This document shows positions 1-6,895 of a stretch of DNA of 48,377 nucleotides, piece by piece. The first letter of the stretch is position 1. Every line of letters starts with the position of its first letter. The translations under genes were made by a program, and so were the position numbers. The stretch is from Oscillospiraceae bacterium (lineage in GTDB: Bacteria > Bacillota > Clostridia > Oscillospirales > Acutalibacteraceae), in contig SVPQ01000019.1 in NCBI GenBank assembly GCA_015065845.1, forward strand, positions 1-48,377. Reading direction: 5' to 3'. The notes under the pieces were generated by a model. The model ran no database searches. It worked only from the letters and a program-made list of their open reading frames with translations, and was not told where the DNA came from.

Positions 1-129
1 TGTACCACAACAAGTTACACTGATACAAGTGCTAAAAACGGAACATACTACAGATACACAGTCTGCGGTGTAAGAAACAACTTCCAGAGCAATTTTGTAC
101 AATCAAGCGTTTTGCAATATGTGAAGTAA
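1..129 (+). CDS. C-terminal end of a secreted Fn3-repeat protein (partial)
   Basis: The open frame enters at base 1 and stops with TAA at 127-129. The 42 visible residues look like the last half of a fibronectin type III repeat: a Thr-rich strand (TTTSYTDTSAKNGTYYRYTV), then VRNNFQSN, which match the end of the Fn3 units in the neighbouring surface proteins (SCTDATVKLGTKYRYTVRAV in the next gene). It is therefore probably another cell-surface or secreted Fn3 protein of the same paralogous family. The N-terminus and any catalytic domain lie outside the window, so no function can be assigned. Confidence 0.75.
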   Translation, partial: CTTTSYTDTSAKNGTYYRYTVCGVRNNFQSNFVQSSVLQYVK

Positions 130-146
130 ATCTTAAATGAATTTAT

Positions 147-185
147 CCCGAACAACCGTTTTTATTTTTAGAACGGTTGTTCGGG
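147..185 (+). terminator. Hairpin after the partial Fn3 gene
   Basis: A 14-bp perfect inverted repeat (147-160 with 172-185) begins 17 bases after the stop codon at 129. The loop is T-rich, but no clear T-tract follows the 3' arm. It probably acts as a terminator or an mRNA-stabilising stem between two surface-protein genes. It also rules out the ATG at 137 as the start of the next gene, since that ATG lies before the stem. Confidence 0.55.
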
Positions 186-205
186 TGTTGTCAGGAGGAA
201 TTGAT

Positions 206-2263
206 ATGAAGAAGATATTAAGTTTATTTCTTGCCCTTTTATTTACTATCAGTATATGTTATTGTTCATCGGTAGCAATAAATGCTGAGGCGGCAAGTGT
301 AAGTGATTTGACTTTTGAACTGAATTGGGAGGAGGATGGCTATTGCTTATATGAGTGTTCCAGGGATGCAACAGGTGAAATTGTAGTTCCCGAAATATAT
401 AATGGTTTACCTGTGAAAGTTATCGGTGCAGGTGTTTACGAGGGTTTTTACGGTTGTAAATCAATCACTTCGGTAAAACTTCCTAAAACTATAGTTGAAA
501 TTGTGCAGGGTGCTTTTTCAGAATGTACTTCATTGAAAAAGATAGAACTTCCCGAAGGTTTGACAGCTATAGGTTCAAATGCTTTTAGTGAGTGCGTTTC
601 GCTCGAGTCAGTTGTTATTCCAAGTACTACAACATGGATTGGTGATTGGGTTTTTTATGGTTGTAAAAAACTAAAATCAGTTAATATTCCTTCAAGTGTT
701 GGAACAATAGGAAAATGTTCATTTGGTTATTATGATAATGCAAATGGCCAGAGAGAAAAAATTGCTGGTTTCATAATTTATGGTAAAAGTGGTTCAGCAG
801 CGGAGAAATATGCAGTTGAAAATGGTTTTAAATTTGAAGAACCAAAAGTTGAAATTAAACTTTCAACACCGAAAGTAACAATCAAAAATACTGCAAAAGG
901 TATAAAAGTTACTTGGAATGCTATTGAAAATGCAGAGAATTATGTAGTTTACAGACGAGTGTATAACGCTTCTACTAAAAAATGGGGCGGTTGGTCAAAG
1001 CTTAAAACAGGTGTAACAGCAACAAGTTGTACAGACGCGACAGTAAAACTCGGTACAAAATATCGCTACACAGTAAGAGCTGTAAACGGTTCTGTAATGA
1101 GTGCATATAAAACTACATCAACATTAACATACAATGTTACTCCAACAGTTAAAGTTGCAAATGTATCAAATGGTATTAAAGTAACTTGGACAACTGCAGC
1201 AAATGCAACAGGATATACAGTATATAGTTCTTCATACAATGTAACAACTAAAAAATGGTCTGCTTGGAAGAACAGAGAAACAACAAAAGCAACTACAAAG
1301 AGTTGGACAGATAAAAAAGCAAAAAGCGGTACAAAATATAAATATACGGTTCGTGCAATCAATGGGAATTATAAGAGTACTTATAAAGCAAGTGTAAGTA
1401 TTCTTTGGCTTGCACAACCAAGGGTTACCGTTAAAAATACCGATAACGGAATCAAAGTGAATTGGACTCAGTCTGCAGGCGCTCAGAATTATATAGTATA
1501 TCGTTCGGAGTACAATACAAAGACTAAAAAATGGTCTGATTGGAAAAAAATGATAAGTGCAAAATCTGATAAAAAAGCCTGGACAGATAAATCTGTAAAG
1601 GATGGCGTAACTTATAAGTATACAGTTCGTGCAGTGAATGGTAGTACTAAAAGTACCTATAATGCATCTGAAAAAATTAAATTCAATAATGTTGTGGTGA
1701 ATTCGGCAAATGTGAAAAACACATTTTTACCAGTGTTTAAGTATTATTATTCATTAACTGAAACCCAACATGGTATGTTTATAGATGGTAGCAAAGATTA
1801 TATTTCTTTACTACCAAAAAGTTGGTACACAAAGCATGGTGTTGCGTCTGATGGTTCTGCGATGTTATCAGTTTATAAATTTAAAAAATATAAAACTCCG
1901 GCAGAACTGAAAAAGGTTTATAAAAAATATTTATCGGACGAAATAATTGATGAATATAATTCTAGGTTTTCAGACCAGAGTTTAATTGTTATTAACGGAG
2001 AAATGTATGCAATTCGTTTTGGTGGCAGAGGTAGTATTACTTACGATGTTAATTCAATTGAATTCAGAGGAAAAGCTGATGGCGGTTATCTGGTTGCAAT
2101 AGATATGTATAATTCAGGTGATTGCTATTGTGAAACAGAAGTTTTTTTAATTAAATCTGTAAATGGTGCTTTGAAAATAGAAAAAATATATGATGTGGAA
2201 GAACATCATTCAGGATATTATCAAAGCCCTGATTACTTACCACTATATTTATATGATTTCTAA
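206..2263 (+). CDS. Secreted LRR_5 (BspA-like) and Fn3 protein with IseA-like C-terminal domain
   Basis: 685 residues from the ATG at 206, chosen because AGGAGG (194-199 region) precedes it and the protein then begins with a signal peptide (KKILSLFLALLFTISICY, cleavage near the Ala-rich stretch at ~30). The order is: BspA-type LRR_5 repeats at ~60-190 (AFSECTSLKKIELPEGLTAI pattern), three Fn3 units at ~220-530 with the recurring YKYTVRAVNG end, then a ~150-residue C-terminal domain. That last domain (TPAELKKVYKKYLSDEIIDE, then INGEMYAIRFGGRG) resembles IseA/YoeB inhibitors of DL-endopeptidases, by memory of that family and with moderate confidence. The likely role is a cell-surface adhesive or wall-associated protein. 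Its closest relative in the window is the gene at 31899-33224, which shares the LRR and Fn3 parts but lacks the C-terminal domain. Confidence 0.82.
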   Translation: MKKILSLFLALLFTISICYCSSVAINAEAASVSDLTFELNWEEDGYCLYECSRDATGEIVVPEIYNGLPVKVIGAGVYEGFYGCKSITSVKLPKTIVEIVQGAFSECTSLKKIELPEGLTAIGSNAFSECVSLESVVIPSTTTWIGDWVFYGCKKLKSVNIPSSVGTIGKCSFGYYDNANGQREKIAGFIIYGKSGSAAEKYAVENGFKFEEPKVEIKLSTPKVTIKNTAKGIKVTWNAIENAENYVVYRRVYNASTKKWGGWSKLKTGVTATSCTDATVKLGTKYRYTVRAVNGSVMSAYKTTSTLTYNVTPTVKVANVSNGIKVTWTTAANATGYTVYSSSYNVTTKKWSAWKNRETTKATTKSWTDKKAKSGTKYKYTVRAINGNYKSTYKASVSILWLAQPRVTVKNTDNGIKVNWTQSAGAQNYIVYRSEYNTKTKKWSDWKKMISAKSDKKAWTDKSVKDGVTYKYTVRAVNGSTKSTYNASEKIKFNNVVVNSANVKNTFLPVFKYYYSLTETQHGMFIDGSKDYISLLPKSWYTKHGVASDGSAMLSVYKFKKYKTPAELKKVYKKYLSDEIIDEYNSRFSDQSLIVINGEMYAIRFGGRGSITYDVNSIEFRGKADGGYLVAIDMYNSGDCYCETEVFLIKSVNGALKIEKIYDVEEHHSGYYQSPDYLPLYLYDF

Positions 2264-2269
2264 AGAGTT

Positions 2270-2306
2270 TCCGGTAGCAATGAAAATTGTTGCCGGATTG
2301 TTTTTT
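2270..2306 (+). terminator. Intrinsic terminator
   Basis: The stem CCGGTAGCAA pairs with TTGTTGCCGG, allowing G-U pairs, around a short A-rich loop and is followed by TTGTTTTTTG. It lies just after the stop codon of the LRR/Fn3 gene at 2263. Confidence 0.75.
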
Positions 2307-2360
2307 GATTGCAATTAACTAATATGCCCATCTAACAGGCACACTTGCAACTATTTTTTA

Positions 2361-2389
2361 TTGCTAAATTAAGAAATTTATGGTAGTAT
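2361..2389 (+). promoter_or_regulatory. Sigma-A-like promoter for the GH36/ydcF operon
   Basis: TTGCTA (2361-2366) is separated by exactly 17 bp from TAGTAT (2384-2389). Initiation near 2396 would leave a short leader before GGGGG and the ATG at 2419. Confidence 0.55.
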
Positions 2390-2418
2390 GAACTTAACTT
2401 CAAAAAGGGGGCAACTTT

Positions 2419-4902
2419 ATGAAAAAGTTAAAAGACAATTGGATTGTTGACTTAAGCGTCACAACTATATTATTGGGGTTAATGTGTTATGCGGCATATT
2501 CGTTGTGGTACATATTTGACGGAACTTTAAGTAGTGGTGATGTACATCTTTATACAGTACTTACAAGTGTTGCACTTGGTTGGTTTATGATGATGTTCGT
2601 AAAAACAATATTTAAAAATGCTAACTGGATTGTAAAACTCGTTACATTTTTAGCAGGTTGTGCCTTTTTCCAGGGGTTGATATGGGGAATAAATGCAAAA
2701 ATGAACCCTGTAATGAACGACACAACTTACAATGATGATAATACTGTCATTACAGTATATACGGTTGTATTTGTTTTATCAGCAATTCTTCTTTTAGTAA
2801 CATTTATTATAAAAGCAATAAGAAAACCAAGAATTTTCAATGCAATTTTTGCAGTCATTTATTTTGTAGTTTCATGTGGGGGTCTTATTGTGCTCAACGA
2901 AGAAAATATCAAGGCAATAGAATATAAAAAGGATATTAAGTTCGGCACAATAGATGCTACTGAAGCGATGGTTTCAAAGGAAGAAAATGAATTTTGTAAA
3001 AAATGGTTTGATGAAAACTTATTGAACACAGTTACAAATAATCTTCCGTTTGCATTTAAGATTGACGGTAAAGAATTCAGTATTTCAGACTGGAATAATA
3101 TAGAAGTAAAAGATGCTGAGAAGAAATATCAGAATGGTGAAACCAAAAATATAATTTTCACTAATAAAAATAACGGACTTCAGGTAACAGTTGAAGCAAC
3201 TCTTTTCCCACAGAATGCAACTTGTCAGTGGGTTGTTTACATAAAAAATATTGGTGCAGAAAATTCAGGTGTAGTAAGTGATTTTTATGCACTTAATTCA
3301 TCTTTTGCGACAGGCAAGGCAGAACTTTACTATTCAATGGGTAGTAACACTGCGGCAAGCGACTTTTCACTCATTAAAAAAGATTTATCTGCTAAAACAT
3401 TTGGTTTTGGCGGTGTAGATGGTAAGCCTACAGAAAATTATCTGCCGTATTTCAATATCTTCGGTGAAGAGTTTGGTATGGTTGTGGGTATCGGTTGGAC
3501 TGGTCAATGGGCATCATCGTTCAGTAATAAAAACGGTGAAACTGTTATTACCGCAAAGCAAGAGAATTTTAATGCATACCTTCTTCCCGGTGAAGAAGTT
3601 CGTTCACCGCTTGTTTCAGTAAGCTTTTATGAGACATATGAGACTGACAACGCTTTAAAGGGCTTTAATATGTTCAGAGAGTGGATAATGGACTGCGTTT
3701 ATCCTGAAAATGTGACAAAAAGTTCATACACAGTAATGGAAGTTGCAGGACCAATGTCAACAAGAACATCTGACGAAATTATTGAAGTTCTTAATGGGTT
3801 GGATAAAGAAGTATTTAAACATACAGATGCATTCTGGATGGATGCTGGTTGGTACAGTTACAACGAGGGCTGGTACGATGGCGTTGGCAACTGGACTGTT
3901 GATAAAAGCAGATATGACAATGGTATAATTGAGCTTTCTGATTATGCAAAGAAAAAAGGTCTTAAACATACTCTCTGGTATGAGCCTGAAAGAGTTTTTC
4001 CTGGTACAGAATTCTATAATAAAGGTATGGAAAACCCAGAATGGCTTATTTCAGTTGATGGTGAAGATAACCTTATGTGGAACCTTGCAGATGAAGACGC
4101 GTTAAAGTATTATTCTGATTACATTTTAGCATCCCTTAAAGAGAATGGTGTTACAATTTACCGTCAGGACTTTAACTTTGCTCCACTTAAATACTGGCAA
4201 AAAGCAGATAGCGAATATTATGACGGCAGAACAGGTATCTGCGAAAACCACTATGTAACAAACGAATATAAATATTTAGATTACCTTACAGAAAATGTTC
4301 CAGGTCTTATAATAGACAACTGTGCTTCAGGCGGTAAACGACTTGATTTAGAAATGGTTTACCGTAGTATTGCATTCTGGAGAAGTGACTATAACTGTGA
4401 TTATCATCCGGATTTATTTGAAGCAACTCAGGCACAGACTTATGGCATTTCATTCTGGTTGCCAATAACAGGAGCAAATCTTTATATGATTGATGAGTAT
4501 ACTTGTAGGTCTGCTATAATGCCACTTATGCTTATGGATTTCTTCTCACATCAGAACCCTGAATTCGAGTACTATGACGAGCAACGAGCACAAATGGGCG
4601 AAAGATATTACCCGATTGAATTCGGTAGCTTCGATAAAGACAAAATGTTGGCAATGCAGTTCTCAACTGAGGATGCAAGTAGCGGTATGGCGCTTATTTA
4701 TAAAAGAGCAAATGTAAAAGATAGCGAATATACACTTTTCTTAAACGGTCTTAAAACAGCTACAGAATATAAGATTTATGATATTGATAATCCCGATAAG
4801 GTTTACACAATGGAAGGTATTGAACTTATGAATTATGGTCTTACTTTACCTTTACCAGAGGGTGAAAAGGCTATGATAATTATGTTTGAAGCAGAAAAAT
4901 AA
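2419..4902 (+). CDS. Membrane-anchored GH36-like alpha-galactosidase
   Basis: 827 residues. The first ~165 residues carry about five hydrophobic segments (~10-30, 46-64, 70-90, 112-134, 140-160). They are followed by a complete GH36/clan-D type glycosidase: a beta-sandwich region, then a TIM barrel with FWMDAGWY, the LWYEPERV strand, YRQDFNF (putative nucleophile D584) and FWRSDYNCD (putative acid/base D657), and a short C-terminal beta domain. Family members hydrolyse alpha-galactosides such as raffinose-type sugars or galactomannan side chains. Most GH36 enzymes are soluble, so the multi-pass N-terminus is unusual; it would place the catalytic domain at the membrane, on a side that cannot be decided from sequence alone. 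ATG 2419 follows a GGGGG Shine-Dalgarno. The stop overlaps the next start by one base, so the two genes are probably co-transcribed. Confidence 0.85.
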   Translation: MKKLKDNWIVDLSVTTILLGLMCYAAYSLWYIFDGTLSSGDVHLYTVLTSVALGWFMMMFVKTIFKNANWIVKLVTFLAGCAFFQGLIWGINAKMNPVMNDTTYNDDNTVITVYTVVFVLSAILLLVTFIIKAIRKPRIFNAIFAVIYFVVSCGGLIVLNEENIKAIEYKKDIKFGTIDATEAMVSKEENEFCKKWFDENLLNTVTNNLPFAFKIDGKEFSISDWNNIEVKDAEKKYQNGETKNIIFTNKNNGLQVTVEATLFPQNATCQWVVYIKNIGAENSGVVSDFYALNSSFATGKAELYYSMGSNTAASDFSLIKKDLSAKTFGFGGVDGKPTENYLPYFNIFGEEFGMVVGIGWTGQWASSFSNKNGETVITAKQENFNAYLLPGEEVRSPLVSVSFYETYETDNALKGFNMFREWIMDCVYPENVTKSSYTVMEVAGPMSTRTSDEIIEVLNGLDKEVFKHTDAFWMDAGWYSYNEGWYDGVGNWTVDKSRYDNGIIELSDYAKKKGLKHTLWYEPERVFPGTEFYNKGMENPEWLISVDGEDNLMWNLADEDALKYYSDYILASLKENGVTIYRQDFNFAPLKYWQKADSEYYDGRTGICENHYVTNEYKYLDYLTENVPGLIIDNCASGGKRLDLEMVYRSIAFWRSDYNCDYHPDLFEATQAQTYGISFWLPITGANLYMIDEYTCRSAIMPLMLMDFFSHQNPEFEYYDEQRAQMGERYYPIEFGSFDKDKMLAMQFSTEDASSGMALIYKRANVKDSEYTLFLNGLKTATEYKIYDIDNPDKVYTMEGIELMNYGLTLPLPEGEKAMIIMFEAEK

Positions 4903-5543
4903 TGAAAAATAAAAAATGTAAAATTCTAGTTGCTTCGGGTGCTATAATATTTTTTCTTTCAACAGTTATTGCATCAGCAATTGCTGTCAATATATGGAAT
5001 TATGGAAAAAAAGATGAAAAATCACCGTCAGATGTAGCAATAGTTTTAGGTGCGGCTGTCTGGGACGGTGAGGTTTCACCGGTTTATCGTGAACGAATAA
5101 ATCACGCAATTACACTTTACGAGGACGGATTTGTTGATTACATTATTTTAACCGGTGGCTTTGGTGAAGGTAGTTATAAATCAGATTCGCAAGTCGCAAA
5201 AGAATACGCTTTATCACAAGGAGTACCCGAAGAAAGAATTTTAACAGAAGAAAAATCAACTATAACTGAAGAAAATCTTGAATTTTCAAAAGAAATAATG
5301 GAAGAAAACGACCTTGAAACTGCAATTATTGTCAGTGACCCGCTCCATATGAAAAGGTCAATGCTAATGGCAGAAGATTATAACATAAACGCACTTTCTT
5401 CTCCGACAACTACTTCAATGTATAAATCATTAAAAACAAAAATACCGTTTTTGCTAAGAGAAGAGTTTTTCTATGTTGGGTATTGTGTAGTGAGAGTTTT
5501 TGATGAACCGACAAATATTGACAAATTTATAAAAATATGCTAA
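4902..5543 (+). CDS. YdcF/SanA-like (DUF218) membrane-anchored protein
   Basis: 213 residues with one N-terminal transmembrane segment (~9-30), followed by the DUF218 core: DVAIVLGAAVWDGE, YEDGFVDYIILTGG, GVPEERILTEEKSTITEEN and IIVSDPLHMKRS. These are the hallmark acidic, Gly and His positions of the YdcF/SanA/ElyC family. Members are linked to envelope integrity and, in some cases, to cell-wall precursor metabolism, but the biochemical reaction is not settled. The ATG overlaps the TAA of the galactosidase gene (ATAATG), indicating translational coupling. The promoter of the next transcription unit lies within its last codons. Confidence 0.85.
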   Translation: MKNKKCKILVASGAIIFFLSTVIASAIAVNIWNYGKKDEKSPSDVAIVLGAAVWDGEVSPVYRERINHAITLYEDGFVDYIILTGGFGEGSYKSDSQVAKEYALSQGVPEERILTEEKSTITEENLEFSKEIMEENDLETAIIVSDPLHMKRSMLMAEDYNINALSSPTTTSMYKSLKTKIPFLLREEFFYVGYCVVRVFDEPTNIDKFIKIC

Positions 5544-5546
5544 CAT
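5518..5546 (+). promoter_or_regulatory. Promoter for the Mn2+-riboswitch leader
   Basis: TTGACA (5518-5523), a 17-bp spacer and TAACAT (5541-5546) overlap the last codons and stop of the ydcF-like gene. The predicted start site, near 5553, coincides with the first base of the riboswitch aptamer, which supports both calls. Confidence 0.65.
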
Positions 5547-5552
5547 ATTATT

Positions 5553-5642
5553 CAATGAGGGAGTAATTCGGTAGTAAAATACCAGACCCATCGTCAAGAC
5601 AGAGATTTTCTCTCGGTGTGTCAATTAAGAATGAGACTCATA
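5553..5642 (+). ncRNA. yybP-ykoY (Mn2+) riboswitch aptamer, candidate
   Basis: The layout matches the yybP-ykoY class. P1 is formed by ATGAG (5555-5559) and CTCAT (5637-5641). Conserved GGGAGTA (5559-5565) opens the aptamer, and a short P2 is GGTA/TACC (5570-5573 with 5580-5583). The signature loop TCGTCA is at 5591-5596, a small hairpin AGAGA/TCTCT at 5601-5613 is followed by CGG (5614-5616), and the aptamer closes with GAGAC (5633-5637). The 3' strand of P1 is also the 5' strand of a following terminator, so ligand binding (P1 formed) would prevent termination. The class is known to bind Mn2+ and usually controls Mn2+ exporters or TerC/MntP-type genes. I recognised it by eye, without covariance scoring. 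Confidence 0.72.
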
Positions 5643-5670
5643 CATGGTTTTTGCTGTGTATGAGTTTTTT
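5636..5670 (+). terminator. Switchable intrinsic terminator of the Mn2+ riboswitch
   Basis: The 9-bp stem ACTCATACA (5636-5644) / TGTATGAGT (5657-5665) is followed by T6 (5665-5670). Its 5' arm shares CTCAT with riboswitch stem P1, so the two folds are mutually exclusive, the standard transcriptional expression platform. Confidence 0.78.
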
Positions 5671-5718
5671 AATTATTCTCTCATAGACAGACATATTTTG
5701 AAAGGGTGGAATTTTATT

Positions 5719-6510
5719 ATGAAAAAGAATGTAGTAAAAATTGTGATTGCAGCAATTTGCGTTGTACTCGTTGCTGGTGTGTGTTTAACTTGTTTTACAG
5801 TAGTTAAAGCAGGTCACACAGGCGTAGTTTTAACTTTTGGTGCAGTTGAAGAAAATGTTTTTGATGAAGGTTTACATTTCAAAATGCCTTTGGTACAGAC
5901 AGTTGTTCAGATGAATAACCGTACACAAAAGGTTGAAACAGAAGGTAGTGCATCTTCAAAAGACTTGCAGATTATTTCTTATGTTGTTGCAGTAAACTAC
6001 CATGTAAGAAGTGAAGCATCTGCTTCTCTTTATCAGAATGTCGGCAAAGATTACGGTACAGTAATTATTGTTCCTGCAATTCAGGAAAGCATTAAAGCAG
6101 TTACTGCACAGTTTACTGCTGAAGAACTTATTACAAAGCGTCAGACAGTTGGCGACCAGATTAAAGAAGCGTTATCTGAAAAAATTAATTCTTACGGTAT
6201 AGAAGTTGAAATTTTCAACATTGTAAACTTTGACTTCTCTGAAGAATTTAATGCTGCCGTTGAAGCAAAACAAACTGCACAACAACAAGCATTAAAAGCA
6301 GAGCAGGACCTTGTAAGAGTTGAAGTTGAAGCAAAGCAAAAAATTGCACAGGCAGAAGCAGAGGCAGAAAGCATCAGACTCATTCAGGAAGCACTTGCAA
6401 AATCACCAGACTATGTTGATTATGTAAAGTGGAACAAATGGGACGGTAAATTACCTGAAGTTATGGGTAGCGATGGCGTTCTTGTTGATGTAGGCGACCT
6501 GGACGAATAA
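5719..6510 (+). CDS. SPFH/prohibitin-family membrane protein
   Basis: 263 residues from ATG 5719, which follows AAAGGGTGGA. An upstream in-frame ATG at 5644 lies inside the riboswitch terminator and is rejected. One N-terminal transmembrane segment (~6-28) is followed by the SPFH/Band 7 domain (AGHTGVVLTFGAVEENVFDE, then GLHFKMPL) and an Ala/Glu/Gln-rich coiled coil (~175-225, KQTAQQQALKAEQDLVRVEV). It ends with a YVKWNKWDGKLPEV-type tail common in prohibitin-like proteins. Family members oligomerise into membrane scaffolds and often modulate membrane proteases or microdomains. What is odd is its control by a Mn2+-type riboswitch, which normally serves metal transport. No protease or NfeD partner is adjacent. 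Confidence 0.85.
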   Translation: MKKNVVKIVIAAICVVLVAGVCLTCFTVVKAGHTGVVLTFGAVEENVFDEGLHFKMPLVQTVVQMNNRTQKVETEGSASSKDLQIISYVVAVNYHVRSEASASLYQNVGKDYGTVIIVPAIQESIKAVTAQFTAEELITKRQTVGDQIKEALSEKINSYGIEVEIFNIVNFDFSEEFNAAVEAKQTAQQQALKAEQDLVRVEVEAKQKIAQAEAEAESIRLIQEALAKSPDYVDYVKWNKWDGKLPEVMGSDGVLVDVGDLDE

Positions 6511-6538
6511 TAAATACATAAAAACAGCAAAAACCAAG

Positions 6539-6572
6539 TGCTCGTAACCATTTATGGTTACGAGCATATTTT
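6539..6572 (+). terminator. Terminator after the SPFH gene
   Basis: A 12-bp perfect stem (6539-6550 with 6555-6566, TGCTCGTAACCA and its complement) is followed by the T-rich stretch TATTTTATT, 28 bases after the stop codon. Confidence 0.7.
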
Positions 6573-6596
6573 ATTAATATACAACTATCTTTTTTC

Positions 6597-6625
6597 TTGA
6601 CAATGTGTATAAATTGTATTATATT
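6597..6625 (+). promoter_or_regulatory. Strong promoter of the mgtE leader
   Basis: TTGACA (6597-6602), a 17-bp spacer and TATATT (6620-6625). Initiation near 6632 gives a leader of about 260 nt before mgtE, long enough for a regulatory structure. Confidence 0.68.
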
Positions 6626-6670
6626 TATTTATATACTTTTTATAAAATGATATTTGACAAAAAAGGGGGA

Positions 6671-6851
6671 AAAACAGATGGACGCTGGCGGTAGTTGTAG
6701 TCACGCGAGAAATAAAATCCGATATTTTGGCGGTTTAAAAATGAGTGCCAGAGTGGCATCTGTTTTGGGTGTTATAGACTGAAAAATTAAAATTTTTCGG
6801 TTTTGTGGCATTATGTGAATTTGACCGCCGGGCAGTATGCTCGGTTTTTTT
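6671..6851 (+). promoter_or_regulatory. Attenuator-type leader of mgtE, with ZTP (pfl)-like motifs
   Basis: Long-range pairing joins AAACAGATG (6672-6680) to CATCTGTTT (6757-6765). CTGGCGG (6685-6691) could form a pseudoknot with CCGCC (6825-6829). CCGGGCA (6828-6834) pairs with TGCTCGG (6838-6844) before T7, making an intrinsic terminator 45 bases before mgtE. The pair CTGGCGG ... CCGCCGGGCA followed by a terminator resembles the ZTP (pfl) riboswitch, but the intervening P2 arm does not fold convincingly. The Mg2+ M-box consensus expected before mgtE is not present. The same RNA carries a 34-codon ORF with a good Shine-Dalgarno, so control by a translated leader is an alternative. It is clearly a regulated leader; its class is uncertain. 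Confidence 0.5.
6678..6782 (+). CDS. 34-residue leader peptide candidate upstream of mgtE
   Basis: ATG 6678 is preceded by AAGGGGGA (6663-6670) at normal spacing, a Shine-Dalgarno as good as those of the true genes here (mgtE itself has AAGGGG). The ORF runs 34 codons to TGA at 6780-6782, giving a basic peptide with one Cys early (MDAGGSCSHARNK), then a Gly-rich and basic middle and a hydrophobic end. A 10-bp hairpin (6779-6800) starts at the stop codon, and a terminator follows at 6828-6851. This layout fits a leader peptide whose translation decides whether mgtE is transcribed. The start codon lies in a long-range stem (6672-6680 with 6757-6765). I do not recognise the peptide; it could be a chance ORF within a riboswitch. 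Confidence 0.42.
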   Translation: MDAGGSCSHARNKIRYFGGLKMSARVASVLGVID

Positions 6852-6895
6852 ATTTCTTAACCTGATGGCAATAATATAAGAAAGGGGTTAAGATT

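Noticed and set aside
6661..6851. M-box (Mg2+) riboswitch before mgtE
   Set aside because: The conserved M-box opening (GUUAGGUGAGG-type) and the GACGCCAA...GGGUCAAC core are not present; only the position before mgtE would have suggested it.
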